From positions 1-64,000 of the forward strand of contig MCFH01000044.1 of NCBI GenBank assembly GCA_002104945.1: a stretch of DNA of 64,000 nt. The letters are read 5' to 3'. Under the pieces are notes generated by a model. The model was not told where the DNA came from. It was given only the letters and a program-made list of their open reading frames with translations, and did no database searches. The stretch comes from Piromyces finnis (taxonomy: Eukaryota > Neocallimastigomycota > Neocallimastigomycetes > Neocallimastigales > Neocallimastigaceae). Positions 51,958 to 64,000 of the stretch are shown here, in pieces. Numbering within the stretch: the first letter of the stretch is position 1; each line of letters begins with the position of its first letter. The position numbers and the translations under genes are program-made.

Positions 51958-53253
51958 ATGACAAACGATAAGAATATTATTTCTAAACTTACTAAAGGTT
52001 TAAAATTGAAAATTAACAAAAAGAAGAAGAGTAATTGGAAAACTTTAAATTCTAACGAATATCTTTTATCAACTCCAACTCCAACTCATGAAGAACATAT
52101 GTTATTTTCTGATACAGAAGTAGAACTTTATCAAGCTAAAGCTAATATTGAAGCCAATCGTTCTTTTACCTTTAATAATAATAGTAATGAAAATAATATA
52201 GATACTAAAAATGTTTTAAATAATACTTTTTCTGTTAATGTAAATGTTATTGGAAGAAGTAAAACTTATAATAGCAGTTCTTCTTATACCTATAATAATC
52301 GTCCAACCATTGGACCTAATATTCAAAACAAATATACCCCTAACTCTACTACAGAAAGTCGTAAAAACTCTTTCCAAACCATATATTCACCACAAAATAA
52401 TAATTTAACTCAATCAGGTATGAACCATTGTTCTTCTTTTTCTAATAATTCTACTCCATATACTTCTGCACCAAATTCACCTATTTCTATTGATTCATCT
52501 GATACCTATGTTAACGAAATTAAAGCTAATTTCAATAATCCATTCCTTAAAAATAATGCAATAAATAATATTAAACCAAAAACAAACGCATTCCTAAGTG
52601 TTTCAACTACTAATATGGATCCAGCCTTATCTCATTCTTTAATTTCACCTATTGAATTTGATGTTGCTGGAAAGGAAATTAAGACTTCTGAAGATACAAC
52701 TACTACTGCTCCACAAAATATCTCTACAGGACAAATCAATACCAATGAACAAGTTCCTAGAAATAAATCTGTCAAAAGAACAAAACCTTTAATTACTTTT
52801 GACACACCACCAGTCGTCTCACCAATTACTGCAGAAACAGACTCTGATGAATATATTCGTGGTCGTAAACGTAGTGGTAAAAAACATAAGAAATATACTA
52901 AAAAGCGCTCATCTAATCTTACCCTTAAAACTAACAATTTAAAAGATATGACTAAAAATATGACTTTTTCTGAACCAACTTCAGCAATTGTCGCTAGAGC
53001 AAATAGCAGACTTAATTCTCCAAATTCTATAAGTAATGAAGAAGATGATGATGTACCATTAGGTATCATTCAATACAAATGTATTTCAAGTATTCTTAAA
53101 GAAACTGGTCCAACCAATATTTCTTCCCTTCAATCTAACACAAAGAAGACTAAATCACACTCAAAAGATAACTATGGTTACATGTCACCTCCACATGAAT
53201 CCTATTTGGAAAAGTATGATATCAATTATTATCAAGAAAATTACGTTATTTAA
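51958..53253 (+). CDS. Disordered Ser/Asn/Thr-rich protein of unknown function
   Basis: A single-exon frame of 431 aa with ATG context AACAAAATGACA. I recognise no family. The N-terminus is basic (KLTKGLKLKINKKKKSNWK). The middle is rich in Asn, Ser, Thr and Pro with many SP/TP sites (YSPQN, APNSPIS, SPIEFD, DTPPVVSPI), which suggests phosphorylation. A Lys/Arg cluster near residues 302-320 (RGRKRSGKKHKKYTKKRSS) could be a nuclear localisation signal. An acidic EEDDD patch follows, then the C-terminal half-conserved-looking DDVPLGIIQYK and PHESYLEKYDINYYQENY. No membrane segments or signal peptide. Codon use is normal and non-repetitive, so it is probably a real gene, perhaps a regulatory or chromatin-associated protein (speculation). 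Confidence 0.75.
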   Translation: MTNDKNIISKLTKGLKLKINKKKKSNWKTLNSNEYLLSTPTPTHEEHMLFSDTEVELYQAKANIEANRSFTFNNNSNENNIDTKNVLNNTFSVNVNVIGRSKTYNSSSSYTYNNRPTIGPNIQNKYTPNSTTESRKNSFQTIYSPQNNNLTQSGMNHCSSFSNNSTPYTSAPNSPISIDSSDTYVNEIKANFNNPFLKNNAINNIKPKTNAFLSVSTTNMDPALSHSLISPIEFDVAGKEIKTSEDTTTTAPQNISTGQINTNEQVPRNKSVKRTKPLITFDTPPVVSPITAETDSDEYIRGRKRSGKKHKKYTKKRSSNLTLKTNNLKDMTKNMTFSEPTSAIVARANSRLNSPNSISNEEDDDVPLGIIQYKCISSILKETGPTNISSLQSNTKKTKSHSKDNYGYMSPPHESYLEKYDINYYQENYVI

Positions 53254-54149
53254 ATTTAAAACAAAAACAACAATAATAATGACAAAAAGTCAAACAAAAA
53301 TTATTAAATTTTTGGAAATTTAATAAAAATAAATCATAATAACAGTAATCATAATAATAGTAATCATTATCATCATCATAATAATAATGAAAATATATAT
53401 TACCAATAAAAAATAATAAATTAAACCCACAATAACATGTATATCTGCATATACATAAAATAGTTAAAACAACAAACTATCGAATACTTAATATACTTAA
53501 TAATAATTAACAATTAGTTCTTTTTTTATTTTTTTTTAAAAAAAAAGAATAAAAGAAAAAATTGTTAAATTATTAATTATACTAATAAATAAGATTAGTA
53601 TAATAATGTAAATCCTTGAAAAAAGAGAAAATACTTTTTTTTCTCTATATGTATCATAAAAATTAAATAAAAATATAAAAAATTTATTTAATTTTATTTT
53701 ATACTTTTTTATATTAGATATAAAAAAGAAAAGAGAAAAAAGTAAAACAATAATATAACAAACAGAATAATTATCATTATCTTTATAATTGTAAAAACAA
53801 AACAAAAAGCAAAAACAAAAAAAAACAAAACAAAAAAAAAAAATAATATAATATAATCATTTTAATATTAGTAAAATATTTTAACATTAATTTAATATAT
53901 TATATTTTTTTTTAAGTTTATAATACTAATTGTTAATCATTAACAATCTTTTGTTATATGAATAATAGTAGTATTATGATAAATTAAAAAAAAAAAAAAA
54001 AAGGACAATAATTAAATAATATTAGTAATAACATTTTAAGGGAAAATGTTAGTATTAATAATATTAATAAGTGACAAATAATAATAATAATAACAATATA
54101 AGTAATAACAACAGTATAATAATATTTTTAAAAACAATATAGTAATATA

Positions 54150-54185
<36 letters not shown>

Positions 54186-54228
54186 AAAAATATTAATAAA
54201 AAGTTTATAATTAAAATAATAATTTTTA

Positions 54229-54259
<31 letters not shown>

Positions 54260-54894
54260 GATGTTGTTACTAGCAGTTTTGTATAGAGGACGTTGGTAGT
54301 ATCTTAATAAGAAAAAAAATTAGAATGAATCAAAAATAATATTAGACATTATATATACACACTATATAGACACATTCACATATAAAAATAATTAATTTAC
54401 AAGAAAACTCTTTAAAATACAAATATAATATTAAAAGAAATATAAACATTTAAGTTAAAAAAAAAATAGAATAACACCATTAAAAAATTTATTTTTAATA
54501 TCACATTAATATTTTATTTAATCCAATATATATATCTAATAAGAAAAAAAAAACCCTAAACTATCTTTATAATATCATTATTTACTTATAATAAATAAGT
54601 AAATAATTATATTACCAACATATAAAACATATAAAATATTTTTGAATCTACTTTTTTTTTTTTTTTTATTTTTATCAAAATATAACCATTTTCACCTATT
54701 ATCCCCTCCCCATTTTTTTTTTCTTAAACAATTTTATTGTTTTATTTATTTTTTTCATCATGTAAAATATATAATTTTGATAAATAATTAATTAAACATT
54801 TTCATTAATATCAATAAATCTTTTATAAATTTAATACATAAACCTATATTTATTATTATTACTTTTTATCTTACCCATTTATTTTACCCATTTA

Positions 54895-54944
<50 letters not shown>

Positions 54945-55210
54945 TTAATTATCTTACCCATTTCTTTTACCATTTCATATTATCAGTCCTTTTTTTTTTT
55001 TTTTTTTTCAATTAAATATTCCATAAAAAATTTTATTAATATAATAAATTATGATTATTATTATAAAGATAATGATAATTAAAGAAATCTATTATTATTA
55101 TAATGATGATAGTATGATATTATTAATAATAACTATTATTGTGATTATTTTTATTTAAAATAACAATTTCTATTAAAACTAAAACTATAATTTTTATTAT
55201 TATTTAATAA
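53254..55210. other. AT-rich region with long homopolymers
   Basis: No gene seen. An A run of about 35 bases near 54150-54183 and a T run of about 27 near 54233-54259 could pair as a hairpin. A TTA tract lies at about 54898-54945. Part of it may be 3' untranslated region of the 51958 gene or an intron or leader of the next one. Confidence 0.5.
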
Positions 55211-55831
55211 TACATAGTAACTAACTTTTTTTCTTTTTATTTTTACTATTTATTTTTAAATCATAGAAAATATCATAAAAAATCCAATAATTATTTAAAA
55301 AATAAGTTAAGTCTTCATAAAGTGCCATCCCACCTTAAAAATACTTTAAAAAGAAAAGATTTACCACCACCATCTCCACCTCAAATTGCTTCTCATAAAA
55401 CACTTTTCTTTGGAAACTATTTTAATTCTGAAAGTTCTTCATCAAATAACGATATAGATTCTGATACTGATACCGATACAAATGATGAAAATGAAGATGA
55501 TTACTTTAATGCTAACTCTTATTTCCATCAATACCGTGAAGAAGATAACATAAGTCCAAAACAAACTGCTATTGAAATTGATGAAGTAGTTTATGGTAGT
55601 GGTACCACTCCAATATCTATTAATTATGCTAATTCTAACATGAATGCTGATTTAAAAATGAGTAGTCATTTGAAGAGCGACTTTGACAATCCTAATCCTT
55701 ATATGAATTTAGAAGATGTCTTCAATAGCCAATTGAATACCAACATGTATAATCCATTTGAGTATCATCATTATCGTTTAAGAAATGCAAATTCCTTTTT
55801 ATATGATGAGCATGGGTATAAAACATATTAA
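55211..55831 (+). CDS. 3' exon of an unknown acidic Ser/Asn-rich protein, 5' end not visible
   Basis: The frame is open from 55211 to the stop at 55831 but has no ATG before the internal ones around 55640. Coding-like sequence begins near 55267 after a TCATAG acceptor: HKKSNNYLKNKLSLHKVPSH, then LKRKDLPPPSPPQIASHKTL. An acidic stretch follows (SSSNNDIDSDTDTDTNDENE), then DEVVYGSGTTPISI and a Tyr/Asn-rich end (NPFEYHHYRLRNANSFLYDE). A GTG at 55322 is an unlikely fungal start. Most likely it is a 3' exon of a spliced gene, or the start has been lost. No family recognised. Its style (SP motifs, Asn/Ser, acidic patch) is like that of the protein at 51958. Confidence 0.55.
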   Translation, partial: YIVTNFFSFYFYYLFLNHRKYHKKSNNYLKNKLSLHKVPSHLKNTLKRKDLPPPSPPQIASHKTLFFGNYFNSESSSSNNDIDSDTDTDTNDENEDDYFNANSYFHQYREEDNISPKQTAIEIDEVVYGSGTTPISINYANSNMNADLKMSSHLKSDFDNPNPYMNLEDVFNSQLNTNMYNPFEYHHYRLRNANSFLYDEHGYKTY

Positions 55832-56628
55832 TGAAGGGGGAGGGAAATCATAACGAGTAAATTAGCAATGAAAAATGATTAAAAAAATAGAACAAGGAAA
55901 ATAAAAAAAATACTCAAATGGATACTTAATTTAAACATGACTATTTATTGAAACGATAATAATAATAATAATAAAACTTTAATCAAAATGACTTTTTACT
56001 ATTACAATAATGGAATAAAGAAATGAAAAATAGAGAAAGGAAATGCGATAACAGGATAATATATAATAATAATGATAATAGTAAAGGTATTAGTAATAAT
56101 TAAAATCTTTACTACTAAAAAGATAAATATATATCCAAAAATTTTTATTTTTTTTTTTTTAATTTTAATTAAATTATTAATTTAATAAGACTATCCACCA
56201 TCATCATAATATATACAATAAAATAACAAACAACTAACTAACATGATATAATTAATAATTAATATAATATAGTAATTAATATTTAATAGTATTAAATAAT
56301 CTCTCTCTATATAAAACATTTTTTATTTGAATTTATTAATTTACTATTTCACAAAACTTAATTTTTATATCTATTAATGAATCATTCTTATTAGTAAATA
56401 TACAATCTTTTTTTCTTCTCTATTAAAAATTTATATATATATATATATGAACAAGTAAAAAAGAAAAAATTACTAACACCAGAAAAAAAAGAAAAACCAA
56501 GATTAAAAATATATAATTAAATTTTATACTTTTACCTTTATGTACACATAAGGGAAAGAATAAGTAAAAGAATTAAAATAATAATAAAAAAAATAGGAAA
56601 TATATATATATTTTTTTTTGAAATATTA

Positions 56629-56664
<36 letters not shown>

Positions 56665-59600
56665 AATACTAATACTAATACTACTAATAATAATAATTAT
56701 AATACTAATATTAATACTAATATTGATACTACTAATTATAATAATATTAATAATACTAATATTAATACTACTATTATTACTACTACTATTACTACTACTA
56801 CTACTAATAATAATAATACAAAAGAATTACTATTAATTAGAAAAAAATTATTATAATAAGTAGGTATACTAAAAATTTATTTTTTATTTTTAGGTGTAGA
56901 AAAAGATTTAAAACATATGAAAAAAAAAATTGCATGATATATAAAAGAACATTTATAAGATATTAATATATTAATAATATTAATAATATTAATATTATTA
57001 AAACTTTATATAATTCATGTATTTTAAAAATTCATTCATTAGAATATGATATTTATTCTAATTTAGTATTTTAAAAATATTAATATTCTTATTTTTCATT
57101 TTTTTTATGGAAATGATCAATTTTCGAGAAATCTTATTTCTAATAATAATAAAAAAAGTTTCCATTATATAATAATATTTATATCATACTATTTAATAGC
57201 AACAATAATTATATAATAGCAACAACAATAATAATCATATAATATTATAATATTTAATAGTAATAATTTATTTATTTATTTTATATATATTCATTAATTT
57301 ATTTAAAAATAATAGAATATTTAAAAATGTAAAGAAAAAAATATTCTTAATAAAAAAAAAAAGAGGATTTTTATGAATATATTTTAGTGGTTTAATAATG
57401 GTGCTAGTGTTATAATAATGAATGAATTGGTAATAAAACCTAATATTTTTTATTGGCTATTTGGCTATTTGTATGATTTAAAATTTTTATAGAAACATTT
57501 ATATAGTTATTGGTATTTTTAATAATAAAAATAAAGCTAATATTAATATCAAATTCAAATAACCTAATGCTAATGCTTGTTAGGTTTTCATCAACTTTAT
57601 TTACTGAATAATATAATGGGAATATAAAAAATATTACTAGGATTAGGACTGTTATTTTAGAATGCTCTTTTGACCTCCATTTTATTTCAAAATATATAAA
57701 TAATGTAGAGATTTTTGCAGATTTTTATACCAAAATAATTCCTATTATTATAACACTATGAAGTTACTATTTGATAGGTTTAGTAAATTATTAATGATAG
57801 TAAAAAAAGGAGGATCATACTATATCAAATTGATAAAAAAAAATAATTTAAATACTTTATAGATACAATTAAAATATTGCTAAATAAAATCAGTAATAAT
57901 TTATACTAAGCAAAGAGGTTTATTGTATTAGAATATTAGTGTTTTTTTTATTTTATTTAGTTTATAAAAAAGGAATATGTCACTTTATTAAAATATATAA
58001 TTAACCAAGTCCATTGAATTGGTTTTAAATTTAATTTTTTCCCTTTTGTATTTTTATTATTATTCTATATTATTCTATATTTTTATCATATTATTATATT
58101 TATTTTTTATTTTATTAACTTTTAATCCTTTAATAATAATCTAATTACATTCTTTTATAATAACCTTTAAAATCATGATAACCTTGATATTAAAATACAA
58201 TGATAAATATTTTAAAGTTAAGTAATTTAAAAAAAAAATTTTAATAAGAATGTTGTAAAACAAATACTTCATTTATAATAAAATGAAAGAAATTTAATAA
58301 ATCTTTATTATTAAGATTATTTCAATTTATGAACTTTTTTTTTTTTAGTGTAAAAAATAACCCTTGAATATTATTTTTAAATATTTAGATTTAATTAAGC
58401 ATTATCCTAAATCAATGGTATAATTAATAATAATAGTAAAAATAAAATAAAATATATTCATACACTTTTACTTATTAAAGATTAGTATATTTTTATTTTA
58501 TTTAAAAATAAATGCCAATTTCACAGTAAGTTTAAACAAATTCCTCACAAATAGTGCATGTTGAAAGTAATTTTATATTTTAAACAAAAATTATAATTAA
58601 ATCATAAATTTTGTATTTCTATTTATTACATGATTAATTAAAAAGTTAAAATATAGTAGTGAAAGATAGGAAATATAAAATCAAAATTAAATAACAATAA
58701 AATTAAAACATTTAATTTAAAAAATCTTTATCATATTAACACGATAAACATAAAAACTACATAAACATGATTAATTAAAAATGTGATATTTCTCTAAAAA
58801 AAAATAAAGTTTTAATTAAAAATAATGAAACCTTTTTTTTTTTTTTAAAAAATTAATTAAGCAAATAATATATTAGTTGAATACCCACTCGTGATAGTAA
58901 ATGTTTTGAAAAAACCGAATTTACTAAAAATTTGTTTATTTGAGAGGTGTATTAATGATAAGGTTTAAAACTATCATTTCTTTTTTTTTTTTTTTTAAAT
59001 TTAGAATTTACTTTTTAAAGAAAAGTAATACATATATATAAGAATTTTTGAGAATTTCTTTAATAAAAAAAATTAAATAGTGAGTAATATATTGATTATT
59101 TTGTTATGGTTTTAAGAAAGTTGATTAAGATGACAAAGAATAAAATAATATTTATTTTAATACCCTTTTTTTTTTATATAAAATATTATACCTTCTATTT
59201 TAATATTTTTTTTTTTTAATGTATTGAATTGAATATCAAATAATTTAAGTTTTGTTAAAAGTAATATTACTAATTTTAAAATTATTCTTCTATTAATGAT
59301 TTTTTTGTAATGACAATTTCATTAATAAATAAATTGTTCATCTATTTAAAAAAAAGATATTATCTATCCCATTAGTTCTTTTAATGTATCAATCTTCTTT
59401 TTTTCTTTCTGTCACATTATATTTTTTTTTTTTCATTTTGTTACTAAAAATTCATTTTATAAAAAGAAATGTAATTAATTATTAATCATACAAATTTACT
59501 GGTTTATTCATTAATGTATACATTATTTTAAATTATAATTTATTAAAATTACATTTATATTAATTTTAAATTAGACAAAATTGATATACTATAACTATTT

Positions 59601-60529
59601 GTGTAACCAAATTATTTAATAAAATAAATGAATAAATTAATTAATAAATAAATAATTTTTAATCATAAAGCTATTTCTCTTCTTTAATAAAATAAATCTT
59701 AGTATTCCTTTTAATTGAAATTTAATTTATATTAGTATAATAGATAATAGTAACAAAAAAATTATAAAGGTATTAAATATTATTAAATAATATTTATTAA
59801 AAGCAATAACTAAATATTTTTTTTATAAGAAGTGAAACCTTTTAAAAAGAAAAAGGAAAAAATCAATTATTTAAATTACTTTTTTTTTTGTTCTCTTCAT
59901 AATTTATTTTAGAGTAATTAAAGACAATTATAAATTATTTATTTTAAAAAGTTTTTTTTTTTTTTTTTTTTTTTCAATATTATTAATAAATAACATACTA
60001 ATATACTAACATTGTATATTTTATTTCAATAATTCATATTTCTGTATTATTATTGTATTATATAATGTTATTATCAAAACCTTTTTTTCAATTATATTAT
60101 TTTCGAAACATTTCACTCTATTTTTTTTTGGATAATAAACAAATAAATGTTTATTCTACTTTAAAAAATTAACAAAATCCTATTTATTAAATAAATGGTA
60201 TAGTATTATATTCAAACATAAATATACGAAAAAATTAATTTTATAATTTGAATATTTTATATAAACCTTTGAATGTTAGTATTATTAACTAATTCGAAAT
60301 TCTTTTTTTTTTTTTTTTATAATAAAATTTAAATACTATCGACTATTTTTCATTAGATTATTTTACAATTAAAATATAATTTGAATATAATTTAACGAAA
60401 ATATTTAAAAGAAACAAAAAGTAAAACTATAAATATTAATAAAATAGCTATTAATATATTAACATAATAAAAATAATTAATATAGTAAAAAAAAAAAGTT
60501 TTTATATAATAAATTAAGAAAAAGTATCA
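55832..60529. other. Gene-poor AT-rich region, about 4.7 kb
   Basis: No supported gene. A compound TAA/ACT/TAT microsatellite (listed) dominates the left part. A 24-codon ORF at 57418 (MNELVIKPNIFYWLFGYLYD) is protein-like but isolated. Many T and A runs. Confidence 0.5.
56628..56822. repeat. Compound TAA / ACTAAT / ACT microsatellite
   Basis: Starts as pure TAA, turns to ACTAAT units, then to mixed ATTAAT and ACT units, and returns to TAA. The imperfect structure suggests an old, slipping array. Confidence 0.85.
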
Positions 60530-61513
60530 ATGAAATATTATATATCCCAAGCTATCATTATATACATAGTTTTTGGCTTTTTTAAAGGAGTCTTTTCACA
60601 AGCTTTAGATATTAGTAATAAAAATAGATGCCTTCAACTTAATGAAAAAAATGTATGCAATGCAGCAACTCAGTCAGGATGTTCTTGGTGTACAAGTGAT
60701 TGGGGTTGTATGTTTGTAAGTGACTATGATATTATAACTCAATCTTCCACACAATATTATCATTGCCCAGAACGTAATAATCAAATAAATTATATATTTA
60801 TAAATAATTATAATAAGATCAATAGTGTATAAAATTATTTTCTAATATACAAAAAACCAAAAAAAAAAAAAAAAATTATTTATATATATGCATTTAATAT
60901 AATGGAATAAAGCATGCGTTGAAGGTGATAAGGAGTGTTATAAAATTATGGATGATAGTAGTTTACTTGAACCATTTTTCTTTTATTTAAGTACTCGTAG
61001 TGGTATGGTTTGTCATTTACAACATACTAATGAAGTAAGTCGTTTACACACTTTCCATTGTGATGAATTTTGTCGTCAAGCATTAATGAATGATTATGGT
61101 TATTGTCAATGTAAGTATTCTAAAAAAAAATAAATAAATAGTCCATCTATCTATATAAAATATAAAATTTTAATTTAAAATACTATATTGAATTATAATT
61201 AATAGTTTATGATGATAATGGAAAAGAATTTAAAGATTACAAAATTTCTGGTGGTATTGAGAAAAAAAGTTCTAAATCAACGATAATTATTATTATCGTA
61301 GTTGCTGTTGTTGGTTTAATTATAATTGGAATAGGATTTAAAATTTATTTAAATAAGCATAATAAAATTTTAGAAGAACGTAGAAAAATTGAAATGAAAG
61401 ATACTAAATTAGAAAACGATCTATATTTAAAGGCTCAAATTGCTTTCCAAAAAGAAGAAATGAAAGATCGACAAAAAGAAGGAATGAACATCGACTCAAT
61501 AAAAATACTTTAA
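60530..61513 (+). CDS. Cysteine-rich type I membrane protein with PSI-like N-terminal motif
   Basis: Three exons by GT-AG rules (60530-60773, 60913-61110, 61206-61513), all in phase, 249 aa. Signal peptide in MKYYISQAIIIYIVFGFFKG ending near FSQA. The lumenal part has a plexin/PSI-like spacing of cysteines (NRCLQLNEKNVC...SGCSWC...WGCMF), then CVEGDKECYKIM, MVCHLQHT and FHCDEFCRQALMNDYGYCQC. One membrane helix (STIIIIIVVAVVGLIIIGIG) is followed by a short basic stop (KIYLNKHNK) and a charged, probably coiled-coil tail (LEERRKIEMKDTKLENDLYL). I cannot name it; the topology suggests a cell-surface or endomembrane receptor or adaptor. The PSI label is tentative. Confidence 0.8.
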
Positions 61514-61658
61514 ATTATATTTAATTAATCAAGTTTTAGAAGAACGTAAAAAAATTGAAATGAATAATTCCAAATTAGAAAATACTTATAAGAAAAGAAT
61601 GAATACTAAAATAATATTGAATTTATTAAAAAAAAAAAAGAGAAAAAAATTAATTTAA
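61503..61658 (+). pseudogene. Duplicated tail segment just past the membrane-protein stop
   Basis: About 53 bp at 61531-61583 repeat 61363-61416 (VLEERKKIEMNNSKLEN versus ILEERRKIEMKDTKLEN). The copy lies in a different frame from the stop at 61511-61513, and its frame is open from 61503 to 61658, ending in a Lys-rich run. It is a tandem duplication within the coiled tail, stranded outside the reading frame, or an alternative C-terminus reached by frameshift. Confidence 0.6.
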
Positions 61659-63074
61659 TCCATAGAAAAAACAATAAATATAACTATAATATAAATATAA
61701 TTATAATTATAACTTCCAAGATGAATTTTTCTTGTAAAAATTAAATCTAAAAAAGGAAAACAAAACAAAAGTAAGAAACAAGAAGCAAAAAAAATGAAAA
61801 AACAAAAATAGATAAAATATCGAAATATTGATTTAAAATTGTCAAAATTCAAAAATTTTTAATTTTTATTAAAAAGAATTATTATTCTAATACATTTTAA
61901 TAATTTAATACATCATTCTAATACATTATACTTTTAAGTAAAAAGATCTATTATAATAAAATGATATAAAATATTTATATTAATAATATTATTATGAATA
62001 TTTAAATAAAAATGCTTACTATTCTTTTTAAATTTTCTTTGTAATATAATTTATAATATAAAAAATTTATTTACTTTAAAAAAAAGGAGTGAATTATAAT
62101 TTTTTATTGTAATCTAATCTATTCAATAGTGTGGTTTATTTCAAGAGAAGAATAACTAACATAAATTATTTACTTAAAAAAAAGAAACATTAAGAAATAT
62201 AATTATCAAAATTTTTAGTTTCTTTGATATTGCATAAGAATTATAATAATAATTATGGTTCATTAAAATAACATGGAATTTATGTAACCTTTAAAAATGT
62301 ATAGAAAATAAAAATATAATTTTATTTTATTTTTTTTTTTAAAAAAAACATTATATTGTAAATAATTTCCTATATCTATATATTTTCTTATATATTTCCT
62401 GTAATTTAGAATGTTAAATACGGATATTAATGGAAAATTGTTTACAATATTATGCTTTAAATTTAAAAAAAATGAAAAAATGATATTAATATTTTACTGA
62501 TTTCATATAAAATAAAATTATATAGAATTGGAAATAAAACTTTTTAAGACTTTTTAAGAATTTTTTTCATGGTTAGATTATTTGAATATGTATTTAAATT
62601 TTAATAATTTTCTAAAGTTAAATAGGATGGTATTATTTAAATAATCTTGTTAGTATTACTTCGAAATGGATAGAATTTAAAATATTTATTAAAATAAAGC
62701 TTTTTAAAATTTAATTAAATTTTTAAAGAAAAATGTTTATTATTATGATGTTTTTTTTTTCATGTAAATTTTGTTTTTAATTTTGTTTTGTAATATCAAA
62801 AAGATTTGTTATTTTAATAGTAGAGAAATATATTAATTTTTAATCTTAAAACCTTTATAACTTTAAAAAAGTTATTTTATTTTATTAATATTATTTTAAA
62901 AAATGTAAAGGAAAACAAAAAAAACAAAAAAAAAAAAATAAAATAATCACATATCAAATAATAAAAGTATAAATTAATAGTATTCTTGAATAATGACTAA
63001 CTGAACAATAATACTATTATATAATAAATATTTAGAAGGAAATATATAATTCTTCTCATTAGGACTATGCCTTT

Positions 63075-63122
<48 letters not shown>

Positions 63123-64000
63123 AATAAATACCAACTATCGATTTCATTATTTAAAGGTAGATTTATTATTTTTTTTAATGTTATTTATTTATATTATAAA
63201 ACTTTAAAATTTTAAAATAAATTAAACAAATAAATTTCAAAATCAGAAATCACAAAATTTAAATTCAATATTATAATTTAATTATTGATTATGGAAATTA
63301 AAAACTAGTTTAAAGATTATTTAATCTATAACGAAACTTTGATTTGATATTTATTTTTAATATTTATTTATTTTGATATTATAGTTATTTTATATTTATG
63401 TGAAATACAATAATATTGGTAATTTGATAGTATATGAATGATAAAATAGGATAAACTGAGAAATATAAGATATAATTATTTAAACCCAAATAAAAAAATT
63501 ATAAATTATTAAATTGTATTGATTTTTAAATCTTTTAAGAATGTTTTAATATTAAAAGCTTTATTTTTTATAATTACTTTATATTAAGTTATATTAATGA
63601 TGTTGAATTATAATGATTAGAATTATTTTTATGTGTTTTTTGTTTTTTATTTAATGTGTAAATCTAAATAAATATATATTTTATTTTTGTTTTATTTTTA
63701 AATTTGATTTTTTTTGTTTGTTTATTTGTTAAGTTTACTACATTTAAAATATAATAATAATATTTAAATTTAACTTTTTAAAATTAACTATTTTTAAATT
63801 ATTTTATTTAATATTGAAATTTTTTATATGTTTTGTTTTAAATAAAACTTTTTTTTTCTTTTTATTTTTTTATTCTTCATTTTAAAATAAATTTTGAAAA
63901 TAGTAATATTTTGAAAAATATATTTTTGTTATAAAATATTTTATATTTTCCTTTTATTTTAATTTTTTTTTTTATTATTTCTTCTCTAAGTTTTTTTTTT
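61514..64000. other. AT-rich right end of window
   Basis: Apart from a duplicated tail fragment at 61503-61658, no gene seen. A long T run lies at about 63071-63116. Minus-strand Phe/Ile frames near 61655-61852 are low complexity. Confidence 0.55.

Noticed and set aside
52632-53069. 145-codon minus-strand frame
   Set aside because: Antisense shadow of the Ser/Thr-rich 431-aa protein; codon use is poor on this strand.

Overview
The window reads as nuclear DNA of an anaerobic gut fungus (Neocallimastigomycota, the Piromyces/Neocallimastix/Anaeromyces group). Three signs support this: extreme A+T content with huge ATT/TTTA microsatellites; secreted plant-cell-wall hydrolases carrying the fungal-type cysteine dockerin (CWSEKF..PCC...NGEWCG); and eukaryotic genes split by short (roughly 90-140 bp) GT-AG introns. 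The genus is inference.

Layout. 1-9.7 kb is a cellulosome-type cluster, all on the minus strand: a GH5 endoglucanase broken by one base, then two tandem GH10 xylanase paralogs. 9.7-15.4 kb is gene-poor and holds an 800-bp TAA array. 15.4-18.8 kb has two intronless, bacterial-looking genes, a type-B carboxylesterase (two frameshifts) and a DUF501 protein (one frameshift). 19.4-24.9 kb is a 5.46-kb inverted repeat made of two head-to-head, 5'-truncated Ty3/gypsy copies, each keeping an integrase and one outward LTR of about 1.1 kb. 26.6-31.2 kb has an Hsp20 relic, ribosomal protein eS27, and a five-exon trehalose-phosphate synthase/phosphatase. 36.3-47.2 kb is a housekeeping block: a 12-exon ubiquilin/Dsk2, a four-exon coatomer epsilon subunit and a 12-exon methionyl-tRNA synthetase with a fused C-terminal tRNA-binding domain. 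47.2-64 kb is sparse: a Ser/Asn hexanucleotide array, two low-complexity disordered proteins (one without a visible start) and a three-exon cysteine-rich single-pass membrane protein.

How it fits together. The left cluster serves extracellular cellulose and xylan breakdown. The right half serves ordinary cell functions: translation, COPI traffic, ubiquitin shuttling and stress sugar metabolism. Genes of bacterial aspect are intronless, while the native genes are mostly rich in introns, which fits horizontal acquisition in this phylum. Five one-base losses, mostly in A/T runs, break otherwise well-conserved reading frames; sequencing error and real decay cannot be separated from the sequence alone.

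I found no rRNA, recognisable tRNA or CRISPR array. The strongest candidates for something unusual are the integrase-bearing inverted repeat, the DUF501 gene in a fungus, and the GH10 paralog that lost its signal peptide and gained a duplicated, highly charged tail.
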